Source: Sterolibacterium sp.
GTDB lineage: Bacteria > Pseudomonadota > Gammaproteobacteria > Burkholderiales > Rhodocyclaceae
DNA: 56,785 nucleotides
Assembly: GCA_018061005.1 (NCBI GenBank)
Contig: JAGOVA010000012.1
Coordinates: forward strand, 1 to 56,785
Reading direction: 5' to 3'
A program made the position numbers and the translations under genes. Of this stretch, positions 1 through 7,594 are shown piece after piece (the first letter of the stretch is position 1; every line of letters starts with the position of its first letter). The notes under the pieces are model-generated. The model had not been told where the DNA came from, searched no databases, and saw only the letters and a program-made list of their open reading frames with translations.

Positions 1-342
1 GCGTCATGGCTTCCCTATTTGGCCTTGCCCCGGATGGGGTTTGCCGTGCCGTCCGCATTACTGCGTCCGCGGTGAGCTCTTACCTCGCCATTTCACCCTT
101 ACCTGGCCTCCCGGAAGAGCATCCCTCACGGGACTGCTCTTCTAAAGAGGACTTTGCCGCCTTGCGGCGGCGAAGTCCTCCGGGAGGCCATCGGCGGTAT
201 CTTTCTGTTGCACTTTCCGTCGCCTTGGGTCGCCGCTTGCGCGACGACTTATAGCGCCCGGCCGTTAGCCGGCATCCTGCTCTACGGGGCCCGGACTTTC
301 CTCCATGAGCAAATGCTCACAGCGACTGCCTAGCGAACTTCC
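1..342 (-). ncRNA. rnpB: RNase P RNA, 5' portion (cut by window edge)
   Basis: On the minus strand the sequence carries the hallmarks of the bacterial type A RNase P RNA: GGCAGTCGCTGTG near the 5' end, the conserved GAGGAAAGTCCGGGC block (about 289-303), the AAAGTGCAACAGAAAGATACC and CGCCGATGGCC blocks (about 185-215), GGTAAGGGTGAAA (about 92-104), and near the edge GGCAAACCCCATCCGGG and CAAGGCCAAATAGGG. This is the catalytic RNA that matures tRNA 5' ends. The 3' end, including the closing half of stem P1, lies outside the window. The 5' boundary is estimated from where the P1 strand should begin and may be off by about 10 bases. Confidence 0.95.
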
Positions 343-373
343 ACCCCGAAGTCTAGCAGGTTGCCGGAACTCC

Positions 374-2668
374 CTACCATTTATAACCCAGCGAAACTCC
401 CATCATGCGCGGCTCTGTCCAGCCCGCGACCCGATAAAAACCGGCCACATCGACATGCGTAGTTTCCTTGCGAAGATTGCCCAGGTTACGCACCCACAAC
501 GAAGCTTCGGCCTTACCCGGGCCACCGAGCGGAATACTGCTGAGCAACAAACGGGCATTGATCATCTGCAAGGCGGGCATGGTGGATTCTGCTGCCGAAT
601 TGCCCACGGCCACATTCGTTCCCACCGCCGCACGCTGACCGTGATAATTCAGGTAAGACGGCGTCATGCTGTAATCAACAATCCCGCGCAGCGTGCCCCA
701 GTCGGTGCGCGCCAGACGACCATCCAGGTTCAGGGTCAATTGATGCCGTGGCGCGTAAGAGGCCACGGTGTTTTCCGCCACATTCACCAGCGCACCATAC
801 TGGTTGAAGGTGTCGTATTCCTTGAACTTCATGTGCAGATAACCGTAACTGGCCTGCAGCCGCCAGCCATCCGCCAGCTGATAGAAGCCCTCCACCTCAA
901 GCCCTTCGCTTTTCAGCTTGCCCGCATTGACCGTCACCGGCGAAATCCCGCCCGGCGGCAACTGGTTGATGTGGTAATCATGCACATCGGTTGAAAACAA
1001 CGTGGCATTCAGCTGCGCCTTGCCATCGTTGAAAACCGATTTCACCCCCAGTTCAAAGGATGTCGAGTTTTCCTGATTGAACGGCCGCAGCGCTTGCGCT
1101 GCCGTTTCGGCCTCCAGCGGAAAACCGCCACTCTTGAAGCCCTTGGCATAACGACCAAAAACGGTCAGTTTTTCGTTCAGTTTGTATGAAAGCGCAGCCA
1201 CCGGGGTGGTGGCCGAAAAACTGGCCGTAGCCGCCTGCGGCGCAAACCGCTGCGTGGCCGCCGGATTGCCGAGCGGCCCCTCAGTACTCCACAGGGAACC
1301 CTGCCGCTCCTCCCAGCTACGGCGCACCCCCAGCGTCCCGGTCAGATCACGCATCAGTTTGTAATCCAGTTGGCCATACACCGCCTTGGCATAGGTCTGC
1401 GTGCGGTAATACAGCCAACGCTCCTTGGCCGGTGCAAAGCCAAAGGTGAAGTACCGCCCCATCTGATCGGTCAGCGTGGCTCCATCATCCTTGAACGAAT
1501 ACAGCCCCGCGACATAGTTCAGCCGATCGCTGCTGCCGATCCACTGCACTTCGTGCGAAGTCGTATCGTAATAGGTGTTTTTACCCGCGCTGAAGACATC
1601 GACCGGCGAGCCATCCAGGTCAAGCATCTCCTGATAATGCATCTTGCGCTTGGCGACGATGTATTTCACCGTGTTGCCCGGATTCAGGACATAACTGACG
1701 ATCAGCGACTGGCCATTCACATCCAGCTGGGTGTAATTTTCACGCCCAGGGGTGCTGGCAATCGACGACGGGTAACCACTATTGGCATACGGCGCGAGTG
1801 CCGGACGCAGCACATTGCCAAAAATCGGATTCAGCTTACCGGTGTAAGAAGCCGGATACAGGCTGGCATACCCGTTCTCACTAAGCAGGCTCAAGGCCGT
1901 CGGGGTCTCGTTGATGTGCGTGTGGTCGTAGGCATAATCCACCTTGAACGCCGGGCTGATATCCAGCCCCAGCGCGACACGTTGTGCCTGGCGGTTACGA
2001 TCATTCCACTGGCGGCCGTTGGTCGGATTATCCACCGTGCCATCGCGCTGTTCATCGCGCAGCGAGAACCCCATCCGCAGCATGCCCATTTTCGGCAAAT
2101 CGAGTGCAGCACGCACCACCTGATGACCGTACGTCCCCATCTCAACGCCGACATTGCCACCAAACTCACCCGATGGCTTGCGGGTAATGAAATTGATGGC
2201 GCCGCCCTCGGTGTTCTTGCCAAACAACGTGCCCTGCGGCCCACGCAGCAACTCGACCCGTTCGAGATCCAGCAAATCGAGCAACGCCCCCTGGGTCTTG
2301 CCGACATACACGCCATCCAGATACATGCCGATGGCGTTGTCTGACCAGATCCCAGGCTGCCCGCCACCGATACCCCGGATCGACAATGCCGCAATCAGCC
2401 CCGCCCCCGGCTGGGCGGCCTTGACGGTCACATTCGGTGCCAGCGCGTTGAGATTGCCCGCATTCTGGATCCCCCGGTTTTCGAGCTGACTGCCCGAAAT
2501 GGCGGTAATTGAAATCGGCACATCCTGCAGCCGCTCGGTGCGCTTCTGGGCGGTCACCACCACCTCTTCGAGCACTTCTTCCGCCAGTGCCTGACACGAA
2601 AATGCGGCACCCAGCAGCAAGGGCAGCACACGCAGGGAACTACGAGGGAAACGACGGGATGTTTGCAT
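374..2668 (-). CDS. TonB-dependent outer-membrane receptor (FecA/FyuA-like, paralogue 1)
   Basis: A 764-residue outer-membrane receptor taking up an unknown ligand with TonB energy. A signal peptide of about 28 residues ends near CQALA, followed by a TonB-box-like EEVVVTAQKR and a plug domain with GMYLDGVYVGK and VELLRGPQGTLFGKNTEGG. A long beta-barrel ends in aromatic Trp (LGYKW), as outer-membrane assembly requires. I place the start at 2668 because AGGAGG sits six bases upstream. An ATG seven codons earlier (2689) is possible but has no such site. It closely resembles the receptor at 47115-49337 in plug motifs and C-terminal pattern, so the two are paralogues. Receptors of this subclass are common in degraders of hydrophobic compounds as well as siderophore users, so the substrate cannot be assigned. 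It lies downstream of the HDOD gene on the same strand with a short gap. The stop is about 30 bases from rnpB. Confidence 0.9.
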   Translation of the reverse strand: MQTSRRFPRSSLRVLPLLLGAAFSCQALAEEVLEEVVVTAQKRTERLQDVPISITAISGSQLENRGIQNAGNLNALAPNVTVKAAQPGAGLIAALSIRGIGGGQPGIWSDNAIGMYLDGVYVGKTQGALLDLLDLERVELLRGPQGTLFGKNTEGGAINFITRKPSGEFGGNVGVEMGTYGHQVVRAALDLPKMGMLRMGFSLRDEQRDGTVDNPTNGRQWNDRNRQAQRVALGLDISPAFKVDYAYDHTHINETPTALSLLSENGYASLYPASYTGKLNPIFGNVLRPALAPYANSGYPSSIASTPGRENYTQLDVNGQSLIVSYVLNPGNTVKYIVAKRKMHYQEMLDLDGSPVDVFSAGKNTYYDTTSHEVQWIGSSDRLNYVAGLYSFKDDGATLTDQMGRYFTFGFAPAKERWLYYRTQTYAKAVYGQLDYKLMRDLTGTLGVRRSWEERQGSLWSTEGPLGNPAATQRFAPQAATASFSATTPVAALSYKLNEKLTVFGRYAKGFKSGGFPLEAETAAQALRPFNQENSTSFELGVKSVFNDGKAQLNATLFSTDVHDYHINQLPPGGISPVTVNAGKLKSEGLEVEGFYQLADGWRLQASYGYLHMKFKEYDTFNQYGALVNVAENTVASYAPRHQLTLNLDGRLARTDWGTLRGIVDYSMTPSYLNYHGQRAAVGTNVAVGNSAAESTMPALQMINARLLLSSIPLGGPGKAEASLWVRNLGNLRKETTHVDVAGFYRVAGWTEPRMMGVSLGYKW

Positions 2669-2790
2669 GAGCGTCCTCCTGAAATTCATTATGAAAACAA
2701 CACACGGCGATGAACTGCAGACCGACGCATACTACTGGCTACCGGCAATCTAGGCGACACGGCCACAGCCACCATCCACACAGGCTGGCA

Positions 2791-4245
2791 TCAGCCCTTC
2801 GCCCCATGCACGCGCAACACCTCCTGCAGCAGCTCACGCCATTCCCTGACCGCCGGGTCGCTGGCACCATCAAACGGTGCTTTAGGATGCGACTCGTCAA
2901 AATCCCCGTAAATCAAGCCCACCGGCTGGTCATCCACCACCAGCGTCAGCAACATCACTGAACGCGCACCCACCAGCGCAGCGTACCATTCCGGCATATA
3001 TTTCGCATAATTTTCTGCCTGGGTGTCAGCAATATAGTGATCCGCTTTCTTGTTGAAAATCAGTCTGAAAATATCCGCCTTCGCACCCTGGCAGCGAAAA
3101 CGCAAGGCAATCGGCCCAGCATTGCGCCCCACCCCCGCCACCGCCACCAAGCCCGACGAACCATCCGGCAGACACAACAGGCTGCGGCTGAAATCATATT
3201 TATCGTGTAATTGCCGCAACACCTGCTGAAACACCTCGATCGGCTTGCGCCCTTCCATGTGTTTACTTTCCTGCGCCAGACTATCCTGCGCCGACAGCAC
3301 ATCATGCACGCGCTCCGACGCCTTGCGCAGCAGGATGCGCGCATGCGCCACATCACAGGGCACGCCCAGCTCACCCAGTAACTGATCCGTCTTGAGCAAG
3401 GACTGCTCAATCCATTCACGCACCTCGACATCCTTCAGCCGCAAAACCAGCCGGAAATATTCGGTCTCCTTGACTATCTCGATTTTCTCGCGGCCTTCGG
3501 GCAGGCGAAACAGGATATCGGTGACAGCACGAGCATACAGCGCAGCATACTGATGCCACTCGAGTGGCGTATTGACACTACGCGGCGGTGCTTTTTCCTT
3601 GCGGATGCCGATACATTTCTGCAGCACATCCGGCAAGCTCCAGTGTGCCGCAATAGCCGCGCCGACCTCATCAAAACCAACCCCCAGCGTCTGGCGAATC
3701 GCCTCATCTTCGGTGATGTTCTTGTCCGCCTGCAAGGTATGGCTACGCTCAATCTCGGGATACAGATGATAAAGCGCCATCATCCGGCCGATGTTTTGCA
3801 TCAAACCACAGACCTGCGCCTCCTGCACACTGTAACGCGCGCCATTGACCCGGGTAATCTCCGCGCACAACAAACTGCAGAAATGCGCCGCCACAATTTC
3901 AGCATGCAGGTAACGCACCTGCGGGCTGCCCCCCAGCGCATCCAGCAAAGACAGGGATAGCGCCGTCGTCTTCACCGTATTCAGCCCCAGAATGACGATG
4001 GCCTGATCAATCGTAGACACGTTGCGCCCACCCCGCGCATGGTGGCTGGCATTCGACAGCCGCAACAGCCGCGCCGTCAACGCCGCATCGCGCAAAATAG
4101 CAGCAGCAATCTGCCGCGCATCGCCGTCACCCGAGTCCGTCAGACTGGAGATCAACTGCACCGCCGCGCCCAACCCCGCAAAGCCCGGGCAGCCATCAAT
4201 CGACCGCAACAACCGTGGCAGGGTCGCCTCTTCCTGAGTATTCAT
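2791..4245 (-). CDS. HDOD domain signalling protein with C-terminal GAF-like domain
   Basis: A 484-residue soluble protein. The N-terminal half (about residues 10-215) matches the HDOD domain, a non-catalytic relative of HD phosphohydrolases: helical blocks around ILRDAALTARLLRLSNA, a STIDQAIVILGLNTVK segment and CGLMQNIGRMMALYH, where the catalytic HD pair is not retained. The C-terminal part (about 320-480) has the pattern of a GAF-like sensor, with a QQVLRQLHDKYDFSRSLLC helix-strand start and a QPVGLIYGDFDES strand near the end. HDOD proteins are adaptors in signalling, motility and c-di-GMP networks. No enzymatic role is inferred. The ATG at 4245 is preferred over the in-frame TTG at 4251. 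Neither has a strong ribosome site. It is divergent from fbp. Confidence 0.85.
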   Translation of the reverse strand: MNTQEEATLPRLLRSIDGCPGFAGLGAAVQLISSLTDSGDGDARQIAAAILRDAALTARLLRLSNASHHARGGRNVSTIDQAIVILGLNTVKTTALSLSLLDALGGSPQVRYLHAEIVAAHFCSLLCAEITRVNGARYSVQEAQVCGLMQNIGRMMALYHLYPEIERSHTLQADKNITEDEAIRQTLGVGFDEVGAAIAAHWSLPDVLQKCIGIRKEKAPPRSVNTPLEWHQYAALYARAVTDILFRLPEGREKIEIVKETEYFRLVLRLKDVEVREWIEQSLLKTDQLLGELGVPCDVAHARILLRKASERVHDVLSAQDSLAQESKHMEGRKPIEVFQQVLRQLHDKYDFSRSLLCLPDGSSGLVAVAGVGRNAGPIALRFRCQGAKADIFRLIFNKKADHYIADTQAENYAKYMPEWYAALVGARSVMLLTLVVDDQPVGLIYGDFDESHPKAPFDGASDPAVREWRELLQEVLRVHGAKG

Positions 4246-4516
4246 ACGCAATCGTGTTCACTCAATCGTTCAATGACAGACCGGCGATTCTATACCTGCC
4301 GGATGCCGTCATCACTTTCATACATGCAAGTCACTCCCCCACAGATGATGAACCGAGCGCCCACCCCCCATTACACCCATCTCAAACATCCGTCACTCAA
4401 GTGGCAGCAACTGGTTTGTTCGCTACGCTCATCGCGTCCAACCGTCTCCGGTTGTTGTTATTTCACATTAAAATCACCCAATTGTTAGATTGTTAGATCG
4501 TTATCAAGGAACCGTC
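4246..4516. other. Intergenic region, HDOD gene / fbp divergent promoters
   Basis: This 271-bp spacer separates the divergent HDOD gene and fbp. It must hold both promoters. I see an AT-rich stretch (about 4458-4500) in front of fbp and a perfect 8-bp tandem duplication of ATTGTTAG at 4481-4496, just before the fbp ribosome site. Calvin-cycle genes are often controlled by the LysR-type CbbR, but its degenerate T-N11-A motif cannot be called reliably here. No RNA gene or further reading frame is convincing. Confidence 0.4.
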
Positions 4517-5614
4517 ATGCCCAACCGTCACAAGACACTGACCCGCTACATCATCGAACAGGATCACCTGCACCCGGGTGCGTCCGGCGACTTTTCCGGT
4601 TTGCTGAGTTCGCTGGCCACGGCCATCAAGATCATCTCCAACCAGGTACAACGTGGCGCGCTGATTGGGGTGCTGGGCAATGCGGCCGGTGGTGGTGAAA
4701 TCAACGTACAGGGTGAAGTCCAGAAGAAACTCGACGTACTCAGCAATGACGTGATGCTGCGCGAAAACGAGTGGTCGGGGCATATTGCCGGGATGGCTTC
4801 CGAAGAAATGGAAGACATCTACACCATCCCCCAACAATTCAAACGCGGCAAATATCTGCTGATTTTCGACCCGCTCGATGGCAGCTCCAACATCGACGTC
4901 AATGTCACGGTCGGCACCATCTTCTCGATTCTGCGCAGCCCGCACCCGGAAGAAGCGGTCACGCTGCAAGACTTTCTCCAGCCGGGCACCGAGCAGGTCT
5001 GCGCCGGCTTCGCGCTGTATGGCCCGGCGACCATGCTGGTGCTAACCACCGGCAACGGCGTCGACTGCTTCACACTCGACCGCGACGTAGGCGACTTCAT
5101 CCTCACGCATCCGCAGATGCGGATCCCTGAAGAAACCAAGGAGTTCTCGATCAACGCTTCCAACGAACGTTTCTGGGAGCCACCGGTCAAGCGTTTCATT
5201 GGTGAATGTCTGGCGGGTAAAACCGGGCCGCGTGGCAAGGATTACAACATGCGCTGGGTTGCCTCGCTGGTCGCCGAAGCCTTCCGCATCCTCACGCGGG
5301 GCGGCATCTTCCTCTACCCGCGTGATCACAAAGACCCGAACAAGCCCAGCCGTCTGCGCCTGATGTACGAAGCCAACCCGATCTCTTTCATCATTGAACA
5401 GGCGGGCGGATTGTCGATCACCGGCCGCGAGCGCGTCATGGAATTGCAGCCGGAATCGCTGCACCAGCGCGCACCGTTCATCTTCGGTTCCAGGAGCGAG
5501 GTCGAACGCATCCAGCGTTATCACGCAGACTTCGACACGCATGGCGACACGGGCAACTTCGATTCGCCGCTGTTTTCCTCGCGCTCGCTGTTCCGTGGCG
5601 AAACGGCACAATAA
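4517..5614 (+). CDS. fbp: Fructose-1,6-bisphosphatase class I
   Basis: This 365-residue cytosolic enzyme hydrolyses fructose-1,6-bisphosphate to fructose-6-phosphate, serving gluconeogenesis and, with the adjacent phosphoribulokinase, regeneration in the Calvin cycle. Visible class I features are the metal/substrate motif [17 protein letters not shown] (about residues 115-131), the [13 protein letters not shown] acidic region, [13 protein letters not shown], and [17 protein letters not shown] near the C terminus. Length fits the family. The start at 4517 has AAGGA six bases upstream. An in-frame ATG nine codons earlier (4490) lacks one. prk follows after 14 bp, so the two genes form an operon. 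Confidence 0.97.
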   Translation: MPNRHKTLTRYIIEQDHLHPGASGDFSGLLSSLATAIKIISNQVQRGALIGVLGNAAGGGEINVQGEVQKKLDVLSNDVMLRENEWSGHIAGMASEEMEDIYTIPQQFKRGKYLLIFDPLDGSSNIDVNVTVGTIFSILRSPHPEEAVTLQDFLQPGTEQVCAGFALYGPATMLVLTTGNGVDCFTLDRDVGDFILTHPQMRIPEETKEFSINASNERFWEPPVKRFIGECLAGKTGPRGKDYNMRWVASLVAEAFRILTRGGIFLYPRDHKDPNKPSRLRLMYEANPISFIIEQAGGLSITGRERVMELQPESLHQRAPFIFGSRSEVERIQRYHADFDTHGDTGNFDSPLFSSRSLFRGETAQ

Positions 5615-5628
5615 GCCCCGCCACCGCG

Positions 5629-6501
5629 ATGTCCCTCAAACATCCCATCATCGCCATCACCGGCTCCTCTGGTGCAGGAACCAGCTCGGTCACACGCACT
5701 TTCCAGACCATTTTCCGGCGTGAAAACATCACCGCCGCCTTTATCGAGGGCGACTCCTTCCATCGCTATGACCGCCTCACCATGCGGCAGACGATGGAAG
5801 CCGCCGCCCGTGCCGGGAATCTGCATTTCAGCCATTTTGGCCCGGAAGCCAATCTGCTGGCCGAGCTTGAACGCCTGTTCGAAGCCTATGGCAAAAACGG
5901 CACGGGGCGCATCCGCCAATACCTGCACGACGACAAGGAAGCCGCCGCCTGGCGACAGCCTGCGGGCACCTTCACGCCCTGGGCTGACCTGCCCCAGGGC
6001 AATGACCTGCTGTTTTATGAAGGGCTGCATGGCGCAGTGGTAACCGATACCATCGACGTTGCACGCCATGTCGATCTGCTGGTGGGTGTGGTGCCCATCA
6101 TCAATCTCGAGTGGATCCAGAAACTGCACCGTGACAAGGCCACCCGTGGCTATTCCACCGAGGCCGTGGTCGACACCATCCTGCGGCGCATGCCCGATTA
6201 CGTCAATTTCATCACACCGCAATTCGCCCGTACTCATGTGAACTTCCAGCGTGTGCCCACGGTAGACACTTCCAACCCCTTCGTCGCGCGCGACATTCCC
6301 ACGGCGGATGAAAGCTTCGTGGTGATCCGCTTCGCCGACCCCAAAGGCATCGATTTTCCTTACTTGCTGTCGATGATCGACAACGCTTTCATGTCACGCG
6401 CCAACAGCATCGTCGTCCCCGGCGGCAAGATGGAACTGGCCATGCAGCTGATCTTCACGCCACTGGTGCTGCGCCTCATGGAAAACCGCAAACGCGCATA
6501 A
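5629..6501 (+). CDS. prk: Phosphoribulokinase, class I (proteobacterial type)
   Basis: This 290-residue enzyme phosphorylates ribulose-5-phosphate with ATP to ribulose-1,5-bisphosphate, the committed substrate-forming step of the Calvin cycle. The P-loop is GSSGAGTS at residues 12-19, lacking the usual lysine as class I enzymes do. It is followed by the EGDSFHRYDR substrate loop (about 41-50) and the Walker B-like LLFYEGLHG (about 126-134). Length and sequence fit the octameric bacterial type and not the plant or cyanobacterial type. It lies 14 bp behind fbp in an apparent fbp-prk operon. No RuBisCO, cbbR or other cbb gene is present in the window, so autotrophy is likely but not shown here. 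Confidence 0.96.
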   Translation: MSLKHPIIAITGSSGAGTSSVTRTFQTIFRRENITAAFIEGDSFHRYDRLTMRQTMEAAARAGNLHFSHFGPEANLLAELERLFEAYGKNGTGRIRQYLHDDKEAAAWRQPAGTFTPWADLPQGNDLLFYEGLHGAVVTDTIDVARHVDLLVGVVPIINLEWIQKLHRDKATRGYSTEAVVDTILRRMPDYVNFITPQFARTHVNFQRVPTVDTSNPFVARDIPTADESFVVIRFADPKGIDFPYLLSMIDNAFMSRANSIVVPGGKMELAMQLIFTPLVLRLMENRKRA

Positions 6502-6516
6502 GCCACCCCACACGCA

Positions 6517-6540
6517 CAGGATCACCACAGGATCACCACA
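6517..6540 (+). repeat. 12-bp tandem duplication at the SDR ribosome site
   Basis: CAGGATCACCAC occurs twice in direct tandem immediately before the SDR start codon, duplicating the AGGA ribosome-binding element. Only the second copy (AGGA at 6529-6532) is correctly spaced from the ATG at 6540. Confidence 0.8.
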
Positions 6541-7400
6541 TGCTCATGCAAGGAAAAATCTGTCTCGTCACCGGTGCATCGCGTGGTGTCGGCAAGGGCA
6601 TCGCCCTGGCACTTGGCGCACAGGGAGCGACGGTCTACGTCAGCGGCCGCAGCCTGGACAGCGCCACTGAAAGCGCACTGGGCGGTACCCTGAATGAAAC
6701 CGCCGCCGAAATCACCGCACGCGGCGGCTGCGGTATCGCCGTGCCTTGCGACCACGGCGATGACGCATCGATCCAGCGGTTGTTCGAGCAGATCCAGCAC
6801 GAACAGGGGCGACTCGATCTTCTCGTCAATAACGCCATTGCCCTGCCCGCCAGCCTGACCGCAGTCGCACCGTTCTGGCAAAAACCGCTCGACGAACTGA
6901 GCCTGCTCGATGTCGGCCTGCGCTCCGGCTATGTGGCTGCCTGGCACGCCGCCCCTCTGCTGATCGCCAGTCGCGGCCTGATCGCCTTCACCGCTTCCTT
7001 CGGCGGCACCTGCTACATGCACGGCCCGGCTTACGGGGCAGGCAAGGCGGGGACCGACAAAATGGCACACGACATGGCGCATGACCTCAAACCCCATGAT
7101 GTCGCCGTGGTCTCGCTCTGGCTGGGCTTGGTCAAGACGGAACGCACCAACCAGGTCTGCGGTGCCAAACCGGAAAAATACGGCGCAGCCTACAAAGTGG
7201 CCGAATCCCCCGAGTTCCCGGGGCGCGTCATTGCCGCCCTCTACAACGACCCGGCGCGTCTATCGCACAGCGGCACCATCCAGGTCGTGGCTGAACTGGC
7301 CAAACACTACGGCGTGACCGATCTGAACGATCGCCAGCCGCCGTCTTATCGCAAGGCATTGGGCCCGCCCACCGTGTTTTCAACTGCGGTCGTGGAATAA
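6540..7400 (+). CDS. SDR family oxidoreductase (DHRS1-like)
   Basis: A 286-residue short-chain dehydrogenase/reductase. The Rossmann cofactor motif TGASRGVGKGIA lies near residues 11-22, with a following VYVSGR strand whose arginine suggests NADP preference. An NNAIALP motif is followed by the catalytic Tyr165-x3-Lys169 pair within AYGAGKAG. The overall pattern, including GLVKTERTNQ and a short C-terminal tail, resembles the DHRS1-like SDR subgroup, whose physiological substrates are poorly defined (ketones and steroids have been reported for relatives). It follows prk by 38 bp and may be cotranscribed, but nothing ties it to carbon fixation. It could also start at the ATG two codons in (6546). 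Confidence 0.85.
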   Translation: MLMQGKICLVTGASRGVGKGIALALGAQGATVYVSGRSLDSATESALGGTLNETAAEITARGGCGIAVPCDHGDDASIQRLFEQIQHEQGRLDLLVNNAIALPASLTAVAPFWQKPLDELSLLDVGLRSGYVAAWHAAPLLIASRGLIAFTASFGGTCYMHGPAYGAGKAGTDKMAHDMAHDLKPHDVAVVSLWLGLVKTERTNQVCGAKPEKYGAAYKVAESPEFPGRVIAALYNDPARLSHSGTIQVVAELAKHYGVTDLNDRQPPSYRKALGPPTVFSTAVVE

Positions 7401-7435
7401 AACCCTCCCACCCCCCGCCGCGCCCGCAGCATCCA

Positions 7436-7450
7436 GCACCATTCTGGTGC
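7436..7450 (+). promoter_or_regulatory. NtrC-type binding site
   Basis: GCACCA-TTC-TGGTGC is a perfect inverted repeat with a three-base spacer, matching the NtrC enhancer consensus (TGCACCA-N3-TGGTGCA) except for the outermost bases. It is centred about 116 bp upstream of the start predicted from the sigma-54 promoter at 7532-7548, a normal distance for an NtrC enhancer. A weaker, uncertain half-match (TGCACGC, about 7467) lies between them. Confidence 0.75.
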
Positions 7451-7531
7451 CAACGCCCGAAACTGATGCACGCGCGGGCAGACATCCCGCAACAACCTGC
7501 GTAAACCCTCGCCAATACACGGTGTAGCACG

Positions 7532-7548
7532 CTGGCACGGCGATTGCT
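7532..7548 (+). promoter_or_regulatory. Sigma-54 promoter of the nirBD-nasA operon
   Basis: CTGGCACG-GCGA-TTGCT matches the sigma-54 (RpoN) consensus YTGGCACG-N4-TTGCW at every informative position, with GG at 7534-7535 and GC at 7546-7547 exactly 12 bases apart. Transcription should start near 7559, giving a 5' leader of about 36 nt before nirB. Together with the NtrC-like site it predicts induction under nitrogen limitation. Confidence 0.85.
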
Positions 7549-7594
7549 TAGTAGCCTTCTGACCATCAGGCTCATACGCAATCGAGGTGCAGAA

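Noticed and set aside
1-254. Plus-strand open frame at the window start
   Set aside because: The sequence is the RNase P RNA on the minus strand; the frame is incidental.
2690-2790. Riboswitch (for example cobalamin) in front of the first TonB receptor
   Set aside because: The spacer is only about 100 bp and has no B12-box or other known aptamer core.
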